From: Hydrogenophaga sp.
GTDB taxonomy: Bacteria; Pseudomonadota; Gammaproteobacteria; Burkholderiales; Burkholderiaceae_C
Assembly: GCF_019264445.1 (NCBI RefSeq)
Contig: NZ_JAHVAB010000065.1
Coordinates: forward strand, 39,977 to 103,976
Direction: 5' to 3'
DNA length: 64,000 nucleotides
Part shown: positions 63,799 to 64,000 of the stretch, piece by piece
Layout of the letters: each line of letters opens with the position of its first letter
Position numbering within the stretch: the stretch's first letter is position 1
The notes under the pieces: model-generated
What the model was told of the DNA's origin: nothing
What the model saw: only the letters and a program-made list of their open reading frames with translations
Database searches by the model: none
Translations under genes and position numbers: made by a program

Positions 63799-64000
63799 AG
63801 TGCTTATTGTTGCCGAACGGCATAAGCGGCAATCACGCTGTCAAGATGTGTTCGCCGCGCGTACATGAACGCCCCCTATGCCAGCCTCTCAATTCGTGAC
63901 AACGCGAAGGTGAAGATTGCTCCCGTACATTCGGACTGTGAGTGCAGCTTTTGACTGCGGTCCCTGATGGGATTTGCTGGTTGGCGCCTCAATCGCTTAC
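63799..64000. other. Right window edge, no gene seen
   Basis: 200 bp with a short inverted repeat (TTGCCG ... CGGCAA near 63810-63832). No supported coding sequence; no repeat of the tRNA-Arg end is found here. Confidence 0.35.

Noticed and set aside
1..64000. CRISPR arrays and rRNA genes
   Set aside because: No regularly spaced repeats and no rRNA-like sequence were seen anywhere in the window.
63799..64000. Right attachment site matching the tRNA-Arg 3' end
   Set aside because: No copy of the tRNA 3' sequence is visible; the island end must lie outside the window if the model is right.

Overview
The window reads as a Burkholderiales chromosome, most likely Comamonadaceae: a GC-rich core whose genes (uppP, ftsY, rsmD-coaD, a YfhL-type ferredoxin, pth-rplY-prs-tRNA-Gln-ispE-lolB, mutM/mutY, rapZ, recN, nadK/hrcA) have familiar betaproteobacterial neighbourhoods. 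Genus is not decidable from the sequence alone.

Core, 1-29.2 kb. The left part carries a bufferin-type operon on the minus strand: a secreted small Cys-containing DUF2282 precursor (bufA), a DUF692 iron oxygenase (bufB), its DUF2063 partner (bufC) and a DoxX membrane protein (bufD). It is followed after 33 bp by a YnjB-YnjC-YnjD ABC importer and a YnjF-like CDP-alcohol phosphatidyltransferase, then uppP. Upstream lie a Tat-like thioredoxin-fold protein and, divergently, an ECF sigma factor translationally coupled to a tiny zinc-finger anti-sigma; together this looks like a sigma-controlled copper-handling module. The rest is housekeeping: targeting (ftsY), two M16 peptidases, rRNA methylation, CoA, translation, nucleotide and isoprenoid synthesis, lipoprotein sorting, DNA repair, a dynamin-like GTPase, and NAD and heat-shock control. 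It ends in tRNA-Met and tRNA-Arg.

Mobile zone, 29.2-38 kb. Directly behind tRNA-Arg lies a tyrosine integrase with an excisionase-like partner, the probable edge of a genomic island. The following 8 kb is a scrapyard: a ParM-like tail fused to a headless integrase, an XRE regulator, a frameshifted AbiEii toxin, an integrase start fragment, an HU-like protein, a tiny YHYH-type protein, an orphan protein resembling ABC-three-component effectors, and a recombinase cut off next to a decayed IS3-family element.

Metal-resistance island, 38-62 kb. It holds three short CzcE-like secreted proteins, a CopK-like protein, two sensor kinases and three response regulators, a PIB-4-type (SPC motif) heavy-metal ATPase, three outer-membrane channels, a Sel1-repeat protein, a YkgJ-type Cys-cluster protein with a SEC-C/TPR neighbour, and a complete CzcCBA efflux system. 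Nine copies of a dyad motif (TNAC-N6-GTCA, like the CusR box) sit in front of nearly all of these units, which suggests one regulon run by the two near-duplicate regulators at 38.9 and 61.2 kb. The CzcE-like proteins have no His or Cys in their mature parts, and the CopK-like protein has few Met.

Right edge, 62-64 kb. IS3, IS110 and IS66 fragments, two of them meeting head to head at a palindrome, then a methyltransferase-like protein of unknown role.
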